Below are positions 2,533 through 5,507 of a stretch of 5,507 nucleotides of DNA, one piece after another. The position numbers and the translations under genes were made by a program. Below the pieces are notes generated by a model. The model had not been told where the DNA came from and searched no databases. It saw nothing but the letters and a program-made list of their open reading frames with translations. Source of the stretch: a bacterium (GTDB taxonomy: Bacteria; Patescibacteriota; Gracilibacteria; JAUYGZ01); assembly GCA_030699855.1 (NCBI GenBank), contig JAUYKR010000058.1, forward strand, positions 1 to 5,507, written 5' to 3'. The stretch's first letter is position 1. Every line of letters starts with the position of its first letter.

Positions 2533-5507
2533 CTATCGTGAAATCTGCCGCTCTTTCAAGCACGTGAACACCACCGGCAAGATAATGACCGCGAACAGGA
2601 GCACGGTAATCAAACCGCCGATCACCACAACTGCCAAAGGCTTTTGTACCTCCGAGCCTATCCCCGTGGTGGTCACCATAGGAATCAGTCCGATAATGGC
2701 CGTAAGGCCGGTCATGAGGATCGGACGAAGGCGGATGAGAGCTCCTTCGAAAACGGCTTCCTGTATGCCTTCTTTGGTGATGGGTTTCGGCTCCAGAACG
2801 GGCTTGCCGCATCCTTCATCTTCTACCAGAGACAGGTTGAACCTCCTACGGAAGGCGTTTTCGAGATAAATGACCTTGACCACCCCCATGGAAGCGGCGA
2901 TACCGAAGAGAGTGATAAATCCTACCCAGACCGAAACGGAAAAATTGTATCCGGTAAGGTACAGGGAAATAAATCCACCGACCAATCCCAACGGCAAGGT
3001 CAACATCACCAGCATCACCAGTTGAAGATCCTTGTAGGTGAGGTAGAGCAGCAGGAAGATAACGACAATGACTGCGGGAACCATCCAGGAAAATTTCTTT
3101 ACCGCCCGGACATGATTTTCGTACTGGCCGGTCCAGGCGAGGAAATAACCCTCGGGGAGTTCCAGGTTCTCTTCCAAATGAGCCTTGGCTTCCTCCACGA
3201 AAGAAACCAAATCTATCCCCTCTACGTTCATCTGGACGACTGAACGGAGAACTCCGTTCTCGCTCTGAAGTTCCGCGGGGCCGTCTTCTAGCACAATATC
3301 CGCCACATTGCTGAGAATAACCGTAGCTCCGCTATTTCCCTGGAGAGGAAGGGATTTGATATCCTCAAGATTTTGCCGAAAGGACTGCTTGAGGCGAACT
3401 TCTATGTCGAAGCGCTTTCTTCCCTCAACCGTGGTGGTAATCGGCATGCCGCCCACCCCCATAGCCACGGCCTGCAAAACATCGGCTTTTGACACTCCAT
3501 AGCGGGCCAGCAAATCCTCACGGATATCAATATTGAGATACTTGAGGCCCATGGTTCGAATGGCGGCCACACTGGAAGAACCCGGAACATCGCTGAGCAA
3601 TTCTTCCGCCCGGATGGCGAGCTGTTCCAGCCGCGCCGAATCGTCGCCGAAAATTTTTACGCCCACTTGAGCCCGAACTCCGGTAGCCAGCATGTCGACT
3701 CGTCCGATAATCGGCTGGGTGAAGCCGTTCCAGAGTTTATCCAGTTTGATGGCCCGGTTGATTTCTCCGACCAATTTTCCCTTGGTCATCCCCTCCCTCC
3801 ACTGCTCTTTCGGCTTTAAGGTAACGATCGTTTCAAACATCGACAGAGGAGCCGGATCGGTGGCCGTGCGCGCCCTCCCGGCTTTTCCAACCACTCTTTC
3901 CACCTCCGGAAATCCGGCGATGATCTGGTTGGATCTGAGCAGAAGATCCTGCACCTGTTTTTCCGACGCGTCGGGAACGGTAATCGGCATGTACATGATC
4001 GATCCTTCATCCAGCGGGGGCATAAATTCCGATCCGATTCCAAATATGGTGAGACCTCCCACGATCGCCACGACCGCAGTGATAAGAAACGTCAATTTTC
4101 GAAATTTGAGACTGGCGAGCAATACCGGTCTGTAGAGCTTTTGCAAAAACGCAACGACAAAAATATTTTCATCGGAGTGGAGTTTGCCCCTCAGCAGATA
4201 CAACGACAACAGCGGTGCCAAAAACAGCCCGGCCACCAGCGCCCCGACGAGCGCGAAGGTGTGAGTATAAGCCAGCGGCGCGAAAAGCTTCCCTTCCATC
4301 CCCTCCAGGCCGAAAATGGGAAGAAAGGAAAGAATGGTAATAAGAAGAGCAAACAGAATTGGCTTCCCGACTTCTTGAGCGGCTTCGGTCACCAGCCGGA
4401 GCCGATCGGAGAAAGTAGCCGGCGGAGATTCCATCAGCTTTCGATAAGCATTTTCGCTGACAACGATCGCCGCGTCTACCATGGTGCCAATGGCAATGGC
4501 CACTCCACCCAAACTCATGATGTTGGAGGGAATGCCAAACAGGTACATGGAGATAAAGGTGATGAGCACGCCGACCAGAAGACAACAGGCGGTAATGAGC
4601 GTTGATCCAAAGTGCCACAGGAAGACGGCGAGGACGAGCATGGTGATAACCAGCTCTTCCAACAAAACTTTCTTCAAGGTATGAATCGTCCCTTCGATGA
4701 GAACCGTACGATCGTAAAAAGGCTGAAGGGTAACCCCCACCGGTAAGACTTTTTCCAACTCCCGTATTTTGCTTTTGACGGCCTCAATAACCTTCAAGGG
4801 ATTTTCTCCATACCTCATCACCACTACTCCACCGACCTTTTCTTCGTTACCATCGGCCAAGATGGTTCGCCTGAAGGCTCCTGAAATTCGGACTTCCGCC
4901 ACATCCGCGACCGTGAGCGCAATGCCATCCGACCGCGAACCCAAAACGATATTTTTTATCTCGTTCGGATCTGAAAAAAAACCGATCCCCTGAATGGCGA
5001 CTTCCTTCCCACCCACGTCCACCACCTTTCCGGAAACATTATTGTTCCCGCTGGAAATAGCTTCCACCAGCATTCCTAACCCGACTCCGTACTGGTCGAG
5101 TTTGATCGGATCCACCACCACCTGATAGGTTTTGACGTAGCCACCCACGGAAGCCACCTCCGCCACTCCGGGAACACTTTGGAGGGCATACTGCACCGTA
5201 AAATCCTGAAGCGTTCGAAGTTCCGTGAGACTCAGCTGGTCGCTTTCAATCGTATACATGAAGATTTGTCCCAGGGAAGTAGCGTCCGGACCCAGTACCG
5301 GATTCACCCCTTCGGGAAGTTGAGCGCTCACGGTGCTCAATCGCTCCAGCACCCGGTTGCGGGAGAAATAGAGATCGGCACTCTCTTCAAAAATAACCGT
5401 AACCATGGAAAGCCCCAGTTGCGACATGGAACGGATGTTCTTCACCTTCGCCAAGCCCTGCATGCTGACGGGGAGGGGGTAGGTCACCTGATCTTCCACG
5501 TGTTTCG
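2533..5507 (-). CDS. cusA: CusA-type heavy-metal RND efflux pump, N-terminus outside the window
   Basis: Inner-membrane, proton-driven RND transporter of the heavy-metal efflux class, predicted to export Cu(I)/Ag(I). Residues are numbered from Val at 5497-5499; the frame continues to the edge. The sequence enters at the VEDQVTYPL motif, so about 60 residues including TM1 are missing. The order is porter and docking domain (to about 275), TM2-TM6 (282-435), TM7 (468-489), second porter/docking region (490-800), TM8-TM12 (803-981). The stop is TAG at 2533-2535. The TM4 motif GGVAIAIGTMVDAAIVVSEN (331-350), with Asp342, is of the monovalent-metal (CusA/SilA) type and lacks the extra Asp of CzcA. 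Met504, Met554 and Met603 match the CusA metal-site triad (573/623/672 in E. coli) with identical spacing. Several CusA transmembrane relay residues are replaced, including Glu939 by Ser870 and Lys984 by Ile927. Any CusB/CusC partner genes would lie to the right. Confidence 0.95.
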   Translation of the reverse strand, partial: KHVEDQVTYPLPVSMQGLAKVKNIRSMSQLGLSMVTVIFEESADLYFSRNRVLERLSTVSAQLPEGVNPVLGPDATSLGQIFMYTIESDQLSLTELRTLQDFTVQYALQSVPGVAEVASVGGYVKTYQVVVDPIKLDQYGVGLGMLVEAISSGNNNVSGKVVDVGGKEVAIQGIGFFSDPNEIKNIVLGSRSDGIALTVADVAEVRISGAFRRTILADGNEEKVGGVVVMRYGENPLKVIEAVKSKIRELEKVLPVGVTLQPFYDRTVLIEGTIHTLKKVLLEELVITMLVLAVFLWHFGSTLITACCLLVGVLITFISMYLFGIPSNIMSLGGVAIAIGTMVDAAIVVSENAYRKLMESPPATFSDRLRLVTEAAQEVGKPILFALLITILSFLPIFGLEGMEGKLFAPLAYTHTFALVGALVAGLFLAPLLSLYLLRGKLHSDENIFVVAFLQKLYRPVLLASLKFRKLTFLITAVVAIVGGLTIFGIGSEFMPPLDEGSIMYMPITVPDASEKQVQDLLLRSNQIIAGFPEVERVVGKAGRARTATDPAPLSMFETIVTLKPKEQWREGMTKGKLVGEINRAIKLDKLWNGFTQPIIGRVDMLATGVRAQVGVKIFGDDSARLEQLAIRAEELLSDVPGSSSVAAIRTMGLKYLNIDIREDLLARYGVSKADVLQAVAMGVGGMPITTTVEGRKRFDIEVRLKQSFRQNLEDIKSLPLQGNSGATVILSNVADIVLEDGPAELQSENGVLRSVVQMNVEGIDLVSFVEEAKAHLEENLELPEGYFLAWTGQYENHVRAVKKFSWMVPAVIVVIFLLLYLTYKDLQLVMLVMLTLPLGLVGGFISLYLTGYNFSVSVWVGFITLFGIAASMGVVKVIYLENAFRRRFNLSLVEDEGCGKPVLEPKPITKEGIQEAVFEGALIRLRPILMTGLTAIIGLIPMVTTTGIGSEVQKPLAVVVIGGLITVLLFAVIILPVVFTCLKERQISR

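Noticed and set aside
2273..2812. Minus-strand 179-residue frame spanning cusA's end and the zinc-ribbon gene
   Set aside because: It crosses a strong terminator and overlaps two well-supported genes; Arg/His-rich out-of-frame composition.
2644..3243. Plus-strand 199-residue frame within the efflux gene, and the other plus frames up to 4993
   Set aside because: They lie opposite conserved RND domains, with no recognisable motif or promoter; their His/Gln/Asp-rich composition is that of a shadow frame.
377..5507. UGA recoded as Gly or Trp (as in some candidate phyla)
   Set aside because: All genes read through with normal GGN and TGG codons, the tRNA-Trp anticodon is CCA, and no frame needs a TGA read-through to be complete.

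Overview
The window (about 50% GC by eye) looks like bacterial chromosome from the Candidate Phyla Radiation (Patescibacteria). The best clue is a small glycine-rich CxxC-x17-CxxC zinc-ribbon protein, a family I associate mainly with that group. A short glucose-6-phosphate isomerase, a tiny Met/Asp-rich lipoprotein and compact gene packing fit. None of these is proof, and the phylum is an inference. The tRNA-Trp has a CCA anticodon and all four complete reading-frame ends are TAA or TAG. All genes read through with GGN glycines, so there is no sign of UGA recoding.

Layout, left to right. (1) 1-229, minus: the N-terminal part of an unrecognised protein behind a near-consensus promoter. (2) 230-376: divergent intergenic region. 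(3) 377-1531, plus: pgi, glucose-6-phosphate isomerase, ending at a bidirectional terminator. (4) 1586-1774, minus: a 62-residue Met-rich lipoprotein, convergent with pgi. (5) 1775-1883: back-to-back promoters for the lipoprotein (minus) and the tRNA (plus), with an AT-rich hairpin between them. (6) 1884-1958, plus: tRNA-Trp(CCA) with encoded CCA. (7) 1960-2073: two tandem 57-bp repeats that look like copies of the 3' half of the tRNA just upstream, including its anticodon loop and terminal TGCCA. (8) 2167-2484, plus: the zinc-ribbon protein, ending at a second bidirectional terminator. (9) 2533-5507, minus: most of a CusA-type heavy-metal RND efflux pump, whose N-terminus lies beyond the right edge.

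Functionally the window mixes housekeeping genes (glycolysis, tRNA) with a likely Cu(I)/Ag(I) export function. The pump keeps the three periplasmic methionines of CusA at exactly the same spacing but has lost several intramembrane relay residues. The Met-rich lipoprotein could be an extracytoplasmic metal-binding partner, but only its composition and proximity suggest this. The most unusual feature is the tandem tRNA-half repeat. Its single inter-copy difference spares the tRNA-like fold and weakens a competing hairpin.
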